64,000 bases of DNA from Acidobacteria bacterium Ga0074141 (GCA_001464665.1 LNDP01000023.1:656157-720156); one strand, 5' to 3'; positions 31,394 through 41,493 are shown, counted from the first letter of the stretch. Notes: a model not told the origin generated them from the sequence alone. Program-made: numbers and translations.

Positions 31394-32746
31394 ATGAGCA
31401 GATACCGCAAAGTCGTCTGGAACGAGGGGATGCTTCTGACCCCGCACCATTTCCAGCAGTGGGATAACTACTTCGAGGGCTTGCTCAACTCGCGTGTCGA
31501 CGCCGTTAAGCAATATGATTACGGCGTTCTCGAGCTCCAGGTCAGCAATGAAGCGATCGCCAACGGCAACTTTCAAGTGATAAATTGCCGGGCGGTTATG
31601 CCGGACGGGCTTTTCGTCAATGTCCCCGATTCTGAAGCGGTGCCGGACATGCGTCCGATCGGCGACCACTTCCGCGTTGAGCAGGAAAAGCTCGGGGTTC
31701 ACCTCGCGATCCCGGCCCGAAAAGCCGGCGAGGCAAATTTCCAGGCAAATGGCGCAAAGGCGAGCACAACGCTCCGATTTCTGCAGGAAGGAGCGATGGT
31801 CAAGGATGAAACGACCGGCTCCGGCGAACAGCCGATCGCCTATGCCAAGAGCAACCTGCGGATAATCTTCGACGACGAACTTCGCGACGGCTTTACCTCG
31901 ATGAAGATCGCCGAGCTTGAGCGAACGCCAACCGGGCAGCTTAAGATCTCGGACGACTACATTCCGCCGATCCTCAAAGTTACCGCCTCGACCTGGCTCG
32001 TCAATATGCTTCGCCAGATGGTCGAGATCCTGATCACGAAAAGCGGAAGCCTCGGCGAACAGCGACGGCACCGCAACGCCTCGCTTGCAGATTTCACGAC
32101 CTCAGAGGTCGCCGTTTTCTGGCTGCTGCACACGATCAATTCGTCGATCCCGACAATGTCGCATTTCTTCCGGTCGCCGCTCATTCATCCGGAGCAGCTA
32201 TATATGACCATGGGCGAGCTCGCCGGAAAGCTGATGACCTTTTCGATCGAGCATCACCCGAAAGACATCGTCAAATACGACCACGACGACCTCTATTTCA
32301 CGTTCTATAGCCTGTCGCTTCAGCTCAAGGACCTGCTTGAAACCGTTATCCCGAGCCGCTGTGTCCAAATTCCGCTGGAGAAGACGCGCGATACGCTATA
32401 CGTCGGCCGTATCGAGGACGAACGCCTGATCAAAGAAGCGGGATTCTATCTCGCCGTTCGGGCGCAGATGCCGGAATCGAAACTTATCGAGGGCGTTCCA
32501 CGCGTTGTTAAGATAGCGTCTCGTGATGTCATTGATTCGGTCATCGGTTCGGCCTTGCCGGGCGTAGTGCTGACCTATTCGAATCCGCCGCCAGCCCCGA
32601 TACCGGCTCGCGTCGGCTTCAAATATTTCCAGCTCGATTCGATCGGGCCGTATTGGAACGGAATCGCCGGTTCGAAAGTGATCGCTCTTTATGTCCCGAA
32701 CGAAATACCGGACGAGAAACTTGAGCTCTACGCTGTAAAACCATAG
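31394..32746 (+). CDS. tssK: T6SS baseplate protein TssK
   Basis: This 450-residue protein has the TssK N-terminal signature KVVWNEGMLLTPHHFQQWDNYFE, followed by the shell, middle and C-terminal receptor regions (FYLAVRAQMPESKLIEGVPRVVKIASRD). TssK joins the cytoplasmic baseplate (TssF/TssG/TssE wedge) to the TssL/TssM membrane complex. Length is normal. The tssL gene starts 12 nt downstream, and no strong ribosome binding site is seen before the ATG. Confidence 0.95.
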   Translation: MSRYRKVVWNEGMLLTPHHFQQWDNYFEGLLNSRVDAVKQYDYGVLELQVSNEAIANGNFQVINCRAVMPDGLFVNVPDSEAVPDMRPIGDHFRVEQEKLGVHLAIPARKAGEANFQANGAKASTTLRFLQEGAMVKDETTGSGEQPIAYAKSNLRIIFDDELRDGFTSMKIAELERTPTGQLKISDDYIPPILKVTASTWLVNMLRQMVEILITKSGSLGEQRRHRNASLADFTTSEVAVFWLLHTINSSIPTMSHFFRSPLIHPEQLYMTMGELAGKLMTFSIEHHPKDIVKYDHDDLYFTFYSLSLQLKDLLETVIPSRCVQIPLEKTRDTLYVGRIEDERLIKEAGFYLAVRAQMPESKLIEGVPRVVKIASRDVIDSVIGSALPGVVLTYSNPPPAPIPARVGFKYFQLDSIGPYWNGIAGSKVIALYVPNEIPDEKLELYAVKP

Positions 32747-32757
32747 GCGTTTGAAAA

Positions 32758-33435
32758 ATGGCAGAAGCTGCACTAAAAAAAGACCTGATAACGTTTGCCG
32801 GGCCGGTTTTTGACCTGATACTCCGGCTCAAGGCCGGCATCGTCGCGCCGTCAAATGACCTTCGGCCGAAGATCGCCGGTATGCTCGAGGAGTTTGAAAA
32901 GCGTGCCGAGCGTTATCGTTTCAATCATAAGATCGTACAGGTCTCAAAGTTTGCGCTCGCCGCATTTGTCGATGAAACGGTCCTGACAAATGATTTTCAC
33001 CTCAAGAACGAGTGGGAAAAAAACCCACTTCAACTTGAGTATTTCGGCGAGCAACTCGCGGGAAACAAATTTTTTGAGAAGCTCGAATCGATGATCAAGC
33101 AGATCGAGGCAACTCAGGATGCCGTCGAGGTCTATTATTTTTGCATGCTCCTTGGCTTTAAGGGCCGCTATGCGATCTATGAGCACGAAAAGCTCCTGGC
33201 GACGATGGAGCAGACCGCAAAAGCACTCGTAAAGGTAGGCAGGATCAGGCCGGTCGACCTCTCACCACACTGGCTTTCAAGCGACCAGCCAAAGCCGCCC
33301 GAGAAACGCGGAATGCCCGTTTGGGCAAAAATCGGTGCCGTTGGCGGTCTAGGTTTAGGCATTATTGTTTATCTTGTGATGTTCGTTATGTCATCGCAGT
33401 TCATGCAGCAGGCGATAAATCGCCTCGCGATGTGA
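32758..33435 (+). CDS. tssL: T6SS membrane-complex protein TssL (DotU/IcmH family)
   Basis: This 225-residue protein has the cytoplasmic hook-like helical domain of DotU proteins, with VSKFALAAFVDETVLTN, FFEKLESMIKQ and YYFCMLLGFKGRYAI. A single C-terminal transmembrane helix (about 194-215, IGAVGGLGLGIIVYLVMFVM) follows. There is no C-terminal OmpA/peptidoglycan-binding extension, so this TssL cannot itself anchor the apparatus to the cell wall. This fits a wall-related role for the FHA-transglycosylase proteins upstream (inference). Confidence 0.93.
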   Translation: MAEAALKKDLITFAGPVFDLILRLKAGIVAPSNDLRPKIAGMLEEFEKRAERYRFNHKIVQVSKFALAAFVDETVLTNDFHLKNEWEKNPLQLEYFGEQLAGNKFFEKLESMIKQIEATQDAVEVYYFCMLLGFKGRYAIYEHEKLLATMEQTAKALVKVGRIRPVDLSPHWLSSDQPKPPEKRGMPVWAKIGAVGGLGLGIIVYLVMFVMSSQFMQQAINRLAM

Positions 33436-33545
33436 CCCGTTATCGGTTCTTTTCTCGTTTTCTTATGCTGTAGGCAACAAGGACGTGCCTTGCGCACGCA
33501 TTCGTTCATCGGCTTAAGTTTAGGCAGACCATTAGTGTCCTCTCT

Positions 33546-36500
33546 ATGTCCAATTGGCACGTCGGACAACTTAAATTCGCCCTCGGGCTCGGCTCGATAA
33601 TGTCGTTTTACGGCGTCGTCACTTTCATTGTGATGATGATGCCGGAGGGCAGTGTTGGACGCAATCAAAAGATAGTCGTCATTGTTCTAATTCTCATCAC
33701 GCTTCCCTTTACGCTCCTGGGCGGCTACCTTGCTGCCCGGCGCTCGAAAAAGAAAGAAGAAAAAGCGAAGGCTGAAGCTGCCGGGGCGGCCGAAGCCAAG
33801 CAAGCCGACCAACCTGCCGCAGCAACTGCGACTCATGCCGTTGCAGCTGATGCCACCGCACTTGCGGGCCTTGAAGAGGTCGTTCAGTTCATTAAAACCT
33901 CAAATCTTGGCAGCGGCGGCAAGGACGCGATCTATTCGCTCCCGTGGTATCTGGTCGCCGGAGCACCAAAATCGGGCAAGAGTTCGTTGGTCATCGGCTC
34001 CGACCTTAACTTCCAAAACCTCCCGAGCCAACGGCAGTCCGAGCTTAAGATCGTCCGGCCGACACCTAATGTTGATTGGCGCGTAACAAGCGAAGGCGTC
34101 TTTATCGACACCGCAGGCCGCTATGGCAGCGAAGGCATCGATGGCGAAGAATGGGCCGCATTGCTCGAGGCCATCCGCAAGTATCGCCCAAATCGGCCGA
34201 TCGACGGGCTGATCCTTACGGTTGACGTAAACACCATAACCAAAGGCGATGAGCGGCAAAACGAAGAGCACGCGAAGGTGCTAAGGGCTCGGCTTGACGA
34301 CACACTCCAGCGGTTGAAGGTCAAGTACCCTGTCTATCTTGTCTTTACACAGGCGGATTCGATCGAAGGCTTCCGCGACTCCTTCTCAACCTCGAAAAAA
34401 GAGGACAAGACGCTCGTTTGGGGTGCGACCATCCCGATCGAAAAGAGCGAAAATGCCCAGGCATCGTTCGATGGCGAGTTTGAGGTCTTGCAGGATGCCG
34501 TTATGCGGCGGCGGCTTTCGCGGCTCTCGGCCCCGTTCCCTGCGGTTCGCCAGCTTCGGATATTTAACTTCCCTCTCCATTTCGGCGCCGCTCGCAGAAA
34601 GTTTGGCTCGTTCGTAAACGCACTTTTCCGCCCGAACCCGTTCAGCGAGAATCCGTTCTTCCGCGGCTTTTATTTCACCTCGGCACCGGGCACAAAAGGC
34701 AGCGGTAATGTTCCGGTCACCGTTGGCAACACTTACTTCACCGAGCGGCTTTTCAAAGACGTTATCCTCCGCGACCGCGACGTCGTAAGGACGTTTCAGG
34801 CACAGCGGCAGCGGGCCCCGATCTTTGGCTGGGTGCTGACCTTCATCGGAGCGATGATCGTGCTCGGCCTGCTTGGGTTGACCGCCGTCTCGCTTGTAAC
34901 GAACAAGCAGATGCTTGACGAAGCGGCAAGCGTCGGCGACAAGGGCCTTGCCTTAAGGCGTGCCGACCTCAATCGCGACATCCTAACAAAAAAAGAGGAC
35001 GAGGTCCGCGAAGAATTACGCGTACTTGAAGGTATGCGGCCGATGCTCGTCACGCTCGACGATGCCAATCGAAACGGTGCCCCGCTCCATATGCGAATGG
35101 GGATGTATTCCGGAAACGGCATTTATCTCCAGAGCCTTTTGCCGCTCTATATGAACCTCGTCGAAAAGAGGTTCAAACAGCCGGCCATCCGCAAGCTTGA
35201 GGCCGAGCTAAAGCTGTTTGCCGAGAGCGGCCAACTCGCGGGGGCGGATGACATCGAACGCGAAGCGAGCCTCAATAAGAATTACAATTTGCTCAAGGCC
35301 TATCTGATGCTCTCGGATGGCTCGCAGCAGATCGACGGCAAGACCCTGCGTTATCGCGAGAAGGCCGAAGCAACGCATATCGCGGCCACGCTTCGCGACT
35401 ACTGGTTAACAGAGTCGAAGATCCCGAATGACATGAAGGCAACGGCCGAGATGCACCTCGACTTTTGGTCACGGCAGATCGACCGTGCAGAAGGGCTTGG
35501 TGAGTTCCCGCGGATACAACTCAACGCAAAGCTGGTTGATGAGGCCCGCCGAAAGCTGCAGGCATTTCCGGCAGTCAATCGTTATTACAGCAATCAGGTA
35601 AGCCGCATCTCACGCGAGATCGACGACAAGGTCGGGCCGACAAATGTAGAGTCGTTGGTCGCCCGCGGAGGTGCGGATACAAGCCTCTTGACGGGTACCT
35701 ACCGCGTTCCGGGAGCATTTACCCGCCCCGGGTTCGAGCTAATGAAAACGGCCATCGCCGAGGCGGATTCGAAACTCGCCGAGGACGATTGGGTGATGGG
35801 TGAGCTGGGCAAACGCCAACTCGTTCAGGCACAGGCGACCGATGCCGCCAAGCTCGAAGACCTTTACTATCGCGATTACACTGACCACTGGAGAAAGTTC
35901 GTCCGCGGCACACAGATACGCGGTTTTGAAAAGCGATCCGATGCGGTCGATGCCTTTCAAGTGCTGGCCTCCGCAAATTCGCCGCTCAAGCGGCTCGTGA
36001 TCGAGGTCGAGAACAACACAAATCTCTCGAAGAAGGTCGAAGGCGGCGGTTGGTTCGACTGGATCTTTAGCTTTTTCACGAAAAAGGCAACGGACGAACC
36101 GGGCAACACACAGCCCGAGAAGGAATTCCGGCCGGTGACGACCTTTGTCGGCAAGATCGAGCAGGGCGAGAACGCCCCGATCGAAAAGTATCAATCCGAG
36201 TTGCAACGCGTGTATACCAGGCTGAGCACCGTCAATGACGACCAGTTCCGCCGTGCGATCGACGAAATGGCGAATGAAAAGGACCCGCTCGACGTTAATA
36301 AGCGCGAGCAGGCCGTCAACGGGCTCGTCTCCGCCTTTAACGAAACACCGGCCGGCCAGGAGGTTGCTGCACTTCTTCAGCAGCCGATCATGAATCTTAA
36401 GAACCTGCTTGGTGCCGGCGTCAAGCAGCAGATCGAGCGAACTTGGCGTGAAACCATACTAACTGACGCAAAGGTACTTGAGGGACTTTATCCATTTGCT

Positions 36501-37133
36501 GCCGGCCAACAGGAGGCGGACTTTGAAGCGATCTCTCGCTTCCTAAGCCCAACGGACGGCAAGCTTTCGAAGTTCTATGACGAACGTTTGAAGAACTACT
36601 TTGAGGAGAGCGGCGGTCAGCTAAAGCCGCGTGAATCGGCCGAGATCCAGTTTACGGACGAATTTGTAGCCTATCTCAACAATGCCTTTGCACTTCGGCG
36701 GGCGCTTTTCGGCTCGAGCCCGACGCCGAAGTTCGACTACGAATTCACCCTCAAGCCTTCTCCTGATGCGGTCATCGAAGTATCGATCGACGGGCAGAAG
36801 ATCACGTCCGAAGGAACGGGCTCGATCCGCGGCACATTCCCTGCGGCCCAATCAAGCGAGACCGGCGTTGCGATAAACCTCGTTTCGACTGCCTCAACGG
36901 CCGAATCAACGACCGGCACGACGACAACCACAACGCCGCCTTTTGCCGGCAAATGGGGATTGTTCAGATTCGTCGAGGCCTCGAAGCCGCAGAAACAGGC
37001 GACCGGCGAGTACTTGCTGAGTATCTCTGCCGGCGGAAAGTCTATCGGAGCGGCCATCAAATCGAGCAGTGGCGACCTCTTCGGTAAGGAGATCTTCGAG
37101 AAGGTCCGAGCACCCGAAAAGGCTTTGAAATAG
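33546..37133 (+). CDS. tssM: T6SS membrane-complex protein TssM (IcmF family)
   Basis: This 1195-residue inner-membrane protein has two N-terminal transmembrane helices, an alanine-rich cytoplasmic linker and the IcmF ATPase-like domain. A P-loop, AGAPKSGKSSLV, lies at about residues 138-149. A third helix at about 420-445 (WVLTFIGAMIVLGLLGLTAVSLV) leads to the large periplasmic part, which ends in a beta-rich domain. TssM spans the periplasm and normally contacts the TssJ lipoprotein, which is missing from this locus. Length is normal. The 110-nt gap upstream holds a small inverted repeat (CAAGG/CCTTG near 33478), perhaps a minor regulatory structure. Confidence 0.95.
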   Translation: MSNWHVGQLKFALGLGSIMSFYGVVTFIVMMMPEGSVGRNQKIVVIVLILITLPFTLLGGYLAARRSKKKEEKAKAEAAGAAEAKQADQPAAATATHAVAADATALAGLEEVVQFIKTSNLGSGGKDAIYSLPWYLVAGAPKSGKSSLVIGSDLNFQNLPSQRQSELKIVRPTPNVDWRVTSEGVFIDTAGRYGSEGIDGEEWAALLEAIRKYRPNRPIDGLILTVDVNTITKGDERQNEEHAKVLRARLDDTLQRLKVKYPVYLVFTQADSIEGFRDSFSTSKKEDKTLVWGATIPIEKSENAQASFDGEFEVLQDAVMRRRLSRLSAPFPAVRQLRIFNFPLHFGAARRKFGSFVNALFRPNPFSENPFFRGFYFTSAPGTKGSGNVPVTVGNTYFTERLFKDVILRDRDVVRTFQAQRQRAPIFGWVLTFIGAMIVLGLLGLTAVSLVTNKQMLDEAASVGDKGLALRRADLNRDILTKKEDEVREELRVLEGMRPMLVTLDDANRNGAPLHMRMGMYSGNGIYLQSLLPLYMNLVEKRFKQPAIRKLEAELKLFAESGQLAGADDIEREASLNKNYNLLKAYLMLSDGSQQIDGKTLRYREKAEATHIAATLRDYWLTESKIPNDMKATAEMHLDFWSRQIDRAEGLGEFPRIQLNAKLVDEARRKLQAFPAVNRYYSNQVSRISREIDDKVGPTNVESLVARGGADTSLLTGTYRVPGAFTRPGFELMKTAIAEADSKLAEDDWVMGELGKRQLVQAQATDAAKLEDLYYRDYTDHWRKFVRGTQIRGFEKRSDAVDAFQVLASANSPLKRLVIEVENNTNLSKKVEGGGWFDWIFSFFTKKATDEPGNTQPEKEFRPVTTFVGKIEQGENAPIEKYQSELQRVYTRLSTVNDDQFRRAIDEMANEKDPLDVNKREQAVNGLVSAFNETPAGQEVAALLQQPIMNLKNLLGAGVKQQIERTWRETILTDAKVLEGLYPFAAGQQEADFEAISRFLSPTDGKLSKFYDERLKNYFEESGGQLKPRESAEIQFTDEFVAYLNNAFALRRALFGSSPTPKFDYEFTLKPSPDAVIEVSIDGQKITSEGTGSIRGTFPAAQSSETGVAINLVSTASTAESTTGTTTTTTPPFAGKWGLFRFVEASKPQKQATGEYLLSISAGGKSIGAAIKSSSGDLFGKEIFEKVRAPEKALK

Positions 37134-37177
37134 CAAAAAAAGGCCGGTAGACCGAACTCATCGGCCGGAGGACAAAG

Positions 37178-37987
37178 ATGAACGACGCAAAATTAGCATT
37201 GGATAAGGGCGACCTTAAGTCTGCCGTAGAATCGGCGATCAACCTCGTCCGAACTAACCCAACGGACTCAGCGGCCCGGATCTTCCTTTTCGAGCTATCG
37301 TGCTTTTCCGGCGATTGGGAGCGTGCCGAAAAGCAGCTCGATTTCATTGGCCACCAGGACACGGCCGCAATGATCGGGTCAAAGATCTACCAACAGAATT
37401 TCAAGGCGGAACGCGATCGGCTCAAGTATTTTTCGGATGGCCTCAAGCCCGAGACGATGACCGCCATCCCGTCATACGTGACGGAGCTGATGGACGCGAA
37501 CAATCGTGTCCGCGAGGGCAACGTCGCCGAAGCCAGGACGATACTCGACCGCGTCGAGGAGATCCGGCCCGCTTATAAGTGCTCGGTAAACGGCGAGGGT
37601 TTTTCGGATTTTCGAGATTACAACGACCTAACGATGTGCGTCTTAGAGGTCATTCATAAGGACGCGTATATCTGGCTTCCGTTCGAGCAGATCGTCAAGA
37701 TCGAGATACCAAAGCCCGGCACGCTACGTGACCTTTATTGGATCCAGGCAAATATCGAGCTAAAAAATGGAACAGGCGGCGAGATGTTCATTCCGGCCCT
37801 ATATTCGGGCACTTGGAAAAGCGAGAACGACCAGGTCCGGCTCGGCCGAATGACCGACTGGCGCGACCTCGGCGATGACCTGTTCATCGGCGAAGGCACG
37901 AAACTTTTTTGGATGGACGGACGCGATAAGGCCATCCTCGATATCCAAACGATCGAGTTCCATCACGAAGCCGCGGCCGAAGCTTGA
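37178..37987 (+). CDS. tagJ: T6SS accessory protein TagJ (ImpE/SciE family)
   Basis: This 269-residue protein begins with helical repeats (LDKGDLKSAVESAINLVRTNPTDSAARIFLFELSCFSGDWERAEKQLDF) and continues in a beta-rich ImpE domain with YIWLPFEQIVKIE and PKPGTLRDLYWIQA. In other systems TagJ binds the N-terminal helix of TssB and may modulate sheath disassembly by ClpV; TagJ has coevolved with some ClpV types. A GGAGG lies before the ATG. It stands between tssM and tssA, followed by a 116-nt gap with a perfect palindrome. Confidence 0.88.
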   Translation: MNDAKLALDKGDLKSAVESAINLVRTNPTDSAARIFLFELSCFSGDWERAEKQLDFIGHQDTAAMIGSKIYQQNFKAERDRLKYFSDGLKPETMTAIPSYVTELMDANNRVREGNVAEARTILDRVEEIRPAYKCSVNGEGFSDFRDYNDLTMCVLEVIHKDAYIWLPFEQIVKIEIPKPGTLRDLYWIQANIELKNGTGGEMFIPALYSGTWKSENDQVRLGRMTDWRDLGDDLFIGEGTKLFWMDGRDKAILDIQTIEFHHEAAAEA

Positions 37988-38033
37988 GCTTTTTTCCGTT
38001 TTTGTTTTTGGAATTTAACGATTTCGTATATGA

Positions 38034-38053
38034 TGGGTGCGTTAACGCACCCA
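38034..38053. repeat. 20-bp perfect palindrome between tagJ and tssA
   Basis: TGGGTGCGTTAACGCACCCA is perfectly self-complementary. It is preceded by several T-runs (37990-38010) and lies 50 nt upstream of tssA. It could be a regulator-binding site, a tight hairpin or a remnant of a palindromic element. Confidence 0.75.
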
Positions 38054-38103
38054 CCAAGACCAAATTCGAATGACGCGGCATCAGCGTCAAGGGATAATTT
38101 TCG

Positions 38104-39249
38104 ATGAGCGAAGAGCTGCGAAAACCTAGTGTTATCGACCTCGAGGCGTTACTTTCGCCTATTTCCGAGGAAGCCCCGTCGGGCGAAAGCCTGCGGTATT
38201 CCGGGCTTTATGACGAGGTCTCCGAGGCACGCCGGGCCGACGACAACCTCAATTTGGGCGATTGGCAGACCGAACTCAAGGTCGCCGATTATCGCAAGGT
38301 AAAGGACCTTGTGATCCCGGCTCTTTCCACGCAAACAAAGGATCTTCAGCTTGCCGTCTGGCTCTGCGAAGCCCTTGTAAAGCAGGATGGATTCGTTGGA
38401 TTGCGAGACAGCCTCGACCTGCTTCGCCTTCTGACCGAGCGTTTTTGGGACTCAATTCACCCCGAGATCGACGAAGGCGATATGGAAGGCCGGGCAAATG
38501 CGATTTCGTGGTTCGAATCGACCTGCGGTCTCGCCATAAAGGCGGCGAGGATCACCGGCAGTGCCGGCTATAGTCACAACGACTGGGAAGATTCGAAGGT
38601 CTTTGATATTCCCGAAGGGCTCGAAAGCCTCAGCACAGACGACCAGGTCAAGTACAACGCTCTCCGCGAACAGGCTGAGCGCGAACGCCGGGTCACGGCG
38701 GATATGTGGCGCAAGGAATGGGCCGCAACGCGAAGGGCCTTTGCCGAAGAGCTTGGTTTCGTTCTAAAGGAATGCTTCGATGGGCTTGCCGCCCTGAACG
38801 CGGTCATCGAGGAGAAGTACGACCGCAATCAAACGCCTAGCCTGACCAATCTTAAGAAGTCGCTCGACGACATCGATCTGCAGGTCAAAAAGCTGCTCGA
38901 GGAAAAGCGTGCCGAGGAACCGGATGAGAACGACCAACCCGAAGGCGAAGAGGTTGTAAATGCCGACGGCACGGTAACCGTCGTCGCCGGGACCGGAGCT
39001 GCAACGGGTGCGATCCAGAGCCGCCGCGACGCACTTAAACGCCTTGACGAGATCGCCGAGTTCTTTCGCAAGACCGAGCCGCACAGCCCAGTCGCCTATC
39101 TCGTCCAAAGGGCCGTCAAATGGGGCCATATGCCGCTTGAGAACTGGCTGCAGGACGTCATTAAGGATGAAACGATCCTTTATCAGCTTCGGCAAACACT
39201 CGGCTTTAACACCGGCCAAGCGGGCTCGGAGGATCAGACCTCTGTCTAG
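38104..39249 (+). CDS. tssA: T6SS sheath-assembly protein TssA (ImpA_N)
   Basis: This 381-residue protein has an ImpA N-terminal domain, with LLSPISEEAPSGESLRYSGLYDEV and DYRKVKDLVIPALSTQTKDLQLAVWLCEAL. A helical middle and a C-terminal segment (SPVAYLVQRAVKWGHMPLENWLQDVI) follow. TssA primes and coordinates assembly of the Hcp tube and the TssBC sheath. A glutamate-rich linker with EEKRAEEPDENDQPEGEEV at about residues 260-280 separates the parts. It is followed by tssB after 67 nt. Confidence 0.92.
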   Translation: MSEELRKPSVIDLEALLSPISEEAPSGESLRYSGLYDEVSEARRADDNLNLGDWQTELKVADYRKVKDLVIPALSTQTKDLQLAVWLCEALVKQDGFVGLRDSLDLLRLLTERFWDSIHPEIDEGDMEGRANAISWFESTCGLAIKAARITGSAGYSHNDWEDSKVFDIPEGLESLSTDDQVKYNALREQAERERRVTADMWRKEWAATRRAFAEELGFVLKECFDGLAALNAVIEEKYDRNQTPSLTNLKKSLDDIDLQVKKLLEEKRAEEPDENDQPEGEEVVNADGTVTVVAGTGAATGAIQSRRDALKRLDEIAEFFRKTEPHSPVAYLVQRAVKWGHMPLENWLQDVIKDETILYQLRQTLGFNTGQAGSEDQTSV

Positions 39250-39316
39250 CCGAGGCCGTCGCTAACAAATTTGATCAATGCTCCCAGGTTATTTTATTCG
39301 ATAAGGAGAAACGCCA

Positions 39317-39832
39317 ATGCCAACAAAAGAAAGTCTGCAACATAAGATCGACCGCGTCCGACCGCCGCGTGTACAGATCACTTACGATGTCGAGGTCGGC
39401 GGAGCGATCGAACTTAAGGAGCTTCCGTTCGTCATCGGCGTAATGGGTGATTTTACCGGTAAACCGGAAGAGCCGCTTCCGGCCTTCAAGAACCGGAAAT
39501 TCGTTGAGGTGGACCCGGACAACTTCAATCAGGTTCTCGCCGGAATGAAGCCGCGGCTTGCCTATACGGTGGACAATAAGCTGCAGGATGACGGAAGCAA
39601 GATGGGAATCGAGCTGAAATTCAACAGCATCGAAGACTTCGAACCCGACAATGTCGTCCAACAGGTCGAGCCGCTCCGCAAGCTCGTCGAGGCCCGCCAA
39701 AAGCTTGCCGACCTTCGCTCAAAGATGGACGGCAACGAGAAACTCGAGACAATGCTAGAAGACATTATCTCGGATGCGGGTAAGCAAAAGGAACTGAGCG
39801 ACCAGCTCGGACTTGGGTCGAAGGAGGAATAG
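39317..39832 (+). CDS. tssB: T6SS contractile sheath small subunit TssB (VipA)
   Basis: This 171-residue protein matches TssB/VipA: ESLQHKIDRVRPPRVQITYDVE at the N-terminus, the conserved LPFVIGVMGDFTGKP, KFVEVDPDNFNQVLAGMKPRL, and IELKFNSIEDFEPDNVVQQV. It forms the contractile sheath with TssC. AAGGAG lies 8 nt before the ATG, an excellent ribosome binding site in line with high expression. The tssC start is 7 nt after the stop. Confidence 0.96.
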   Translation: MPTKESLQHKIDRVRPPRVQITYDVEVGGAIELKELPFVIGVMGDFTGKPEEPLPAFKNRKFVEVDPDNFNQVLAGMKPRLAYTVDNKLQDDGSKMGIELKFNSIEDFEPDNVVQQVEPLRKLVEARQKLADLRSKMDGNEKLETMLEDIISDAGKQKELSDQLGLGSKEE

Positions 39833-39838
39833 TAGATT

Positions 39839-41326
39839 ATGGCAGCCAAGAAACAAGAAGAAGCCGCCGTTCAAACGGTGGAAACCGCCGAGGAAGGCGG
39901 ACTGCTTGACAAGATCTTGACAGAAGGCCGCATGGCCCGCGACGAGTTCCAAAAAGAGCGTGCAAAAGACATGATCTCGGAATTCGTCAATCAAGTGATG
40001 TCCGGTGAATTGACGATGACCAAGAACATGGACGTCGCTATCAATTCGCGTATCGCTGAGATCGACCGCCTGATCTCGGCACAGATGAACGAGATCATGC
40101 ACCAAGAGGACTTCCAGAAACTGGAAGGCTCATGGCGCGGACTTCATCACCTGCTCAAGAATACGCTCACCGGCCCGCAGCTCAAGATCCGCGTAATGAG
40201 CGTAACAAAAAAGGAACTGCTCAAGGACTTCGAAAGGGCACTTGAGTTTGACCAATCGACGCTCTTCCGCAAGATCTACGAAGAAGAATACGGAACCTTC
40301 GGCGGTGCCCCTTACGGGGCATTGATCGGAGACTTTGAGTTCGGCAACCATCCGCAGGATATGGCCCTTCTCGAAAAGCTTTCAGAGGTCGCCGCGGCAG
40401 CCCACGCCCCGTTCCTGAGCGCGGCCTCGGCCGACATGTTCGGCTGGGACACCTTCTCGGAAATGAGCGAGGTCCGCGACATCACGAAGATCTTCGACCG
40501 GGCTGAATATATGAAGTGGCGCAGCTTCCGTGACTCGGAAGATTCACGTTACGTAGGCCTTACGCTTCCGCACGTTCTGATGCGTGAGCCTTACGGCGCG
40601 GCCACCAAGCCGACCGAAAGCTTCCGCTTTGAAGAGGACGTGGACGGCAAGGACCACAAAAAATACCTCTGGGGCAATGCTGCTTATGCTCTCGGTACGC
40701 GGCTTACTGAGGCCTTCTCAATGCACGGCTGGTGCGTCGCTATCCGCGGCGTAGAGGGCGGCGGCCTCGTTCAGGGCCTTCCGACCCACACCTTCGAGAC
40801 CGACGAGGGCGAAGTAGCGATGAAGTGCCCGACCGAAGTTGCGATCACGGACCGCCGCGAGAAGGAATTCTCGGACAACGGCTTCATTCCGCTGGTCCAC
40901 TGCAAAGGCACAGACTATGCGGCGTTCTTTGCCACTCAGTCGGCCAATAAATCAAAGAAGTACGATACCGATGCTGCCAATGCCAATGCTCGGCTTTCCT
41001 CACAGCTTCAGTACATCTTCGCCGTTTCGCGTTTCGCTCATTACCTGAAATCGATGATGCGAGACAAGATCGGATCGTTCATGTCGCGGCAGGAGGCCGA
41101 ACGCTTCCTCAACCGTTGGATCACGAAGTACGTGCTCGAGAACGACGTAGCACCGGCCGATCAGAAAGCGAAATATCCGCTCCGTGAGGCTCGTGTTGAC
41201 GTTGCGGAGATACCGGGCAAGCCGGGCTGCTATCGCGCCGTCGCATTCCTGCGGCCGCACTTCCAGCTTGACGAACTCTCGGTCAGCCTCCGTCTGGTCG
41301 CGGATCTTCCGCCGCCAGCGAAGTAG
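39839..41326 (+). CDS. tssC: T6SS contractile sheath large subunit TssC (VipB)
   Basis: This 495-residue protein shows the TssC signatures EGSWRGLHHLLKNT, GAPYGALIGDFEFGNHPQDMALL and FRDSEDSRYVGLTLPHVLMREPYG. The C-terminal RFAHYLKSMMRDKIGSFMSRQEAERFLNRWI and the terminal beta-strand FQLDELSVSLRLVADLP also match. It is the main contractile sheath subunit and the source of the energy for tube ejection. GGAGG lies upstream within the end of tssB. A 167-nt gap without terminator follows before hcp. Confidence 0.97.
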   Translation: MAAKKQEEAAVQTVETAEEGGLLDKILTEGRMARDEFQKERAKDMISEFVNQVMSGELTMTKNMDVAINSRIAEIDRLISAQMNEIMHQEDFQKLEGSWRGLHHLLKNTLTGPQLKIRVMSVTKKELLKDFERALEFDQSTLFRKIYEEEYGTFGGAPYGALIGDFEFGNHPQDMALLEKLSEVAAAAHAPFLSAASADMFGWDTFSEMSEVRDITKIFDRAEYMKWRSFRDSEDSRYVGLTLPHVLMREPYGAATKPTESFRFEEDVDGKDHKKYLWGNAAYALGTRLTEAFSMHGWCVAIRGVEGGGLVQGLPTHTFETDEGEVAMKCPTEVAITDRREKEFSDNGFIPLVHCKGTDYAAFFATQSANKSKKYDTDAANANARLSSQLQYIFAVSRFAHYLKSMMRDKIGSFMSRQEAERFLNRWITKYVLENDVAPADQKAKYPLREARVDVAEIPGKPGCYRAVAFLRPHFQLDELSVSLRLVADLPPPAK

Positions 41327-41493
41327 AAATGAAATCACGCTCCCACATGTTTTTCTCCCGCGTTCGGCAAAAGCCGATTGGAAGTCCGTCAATCCTCTGT
41401 AAGCCGGTAAGACAGCGAGGAACGCGGTACGAAAGCTACAAGCCCTAATAGATGAGGGTCATAAACAAACGATAAGGAGCGAAAGAAAACTCA

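Noticed and set aside
33436-33545. Possible sigma-54 element before tssM (GG...GC near 33480-33492)
   Set aside because: The spacing is off by one and the flanking consensus bases are missing.
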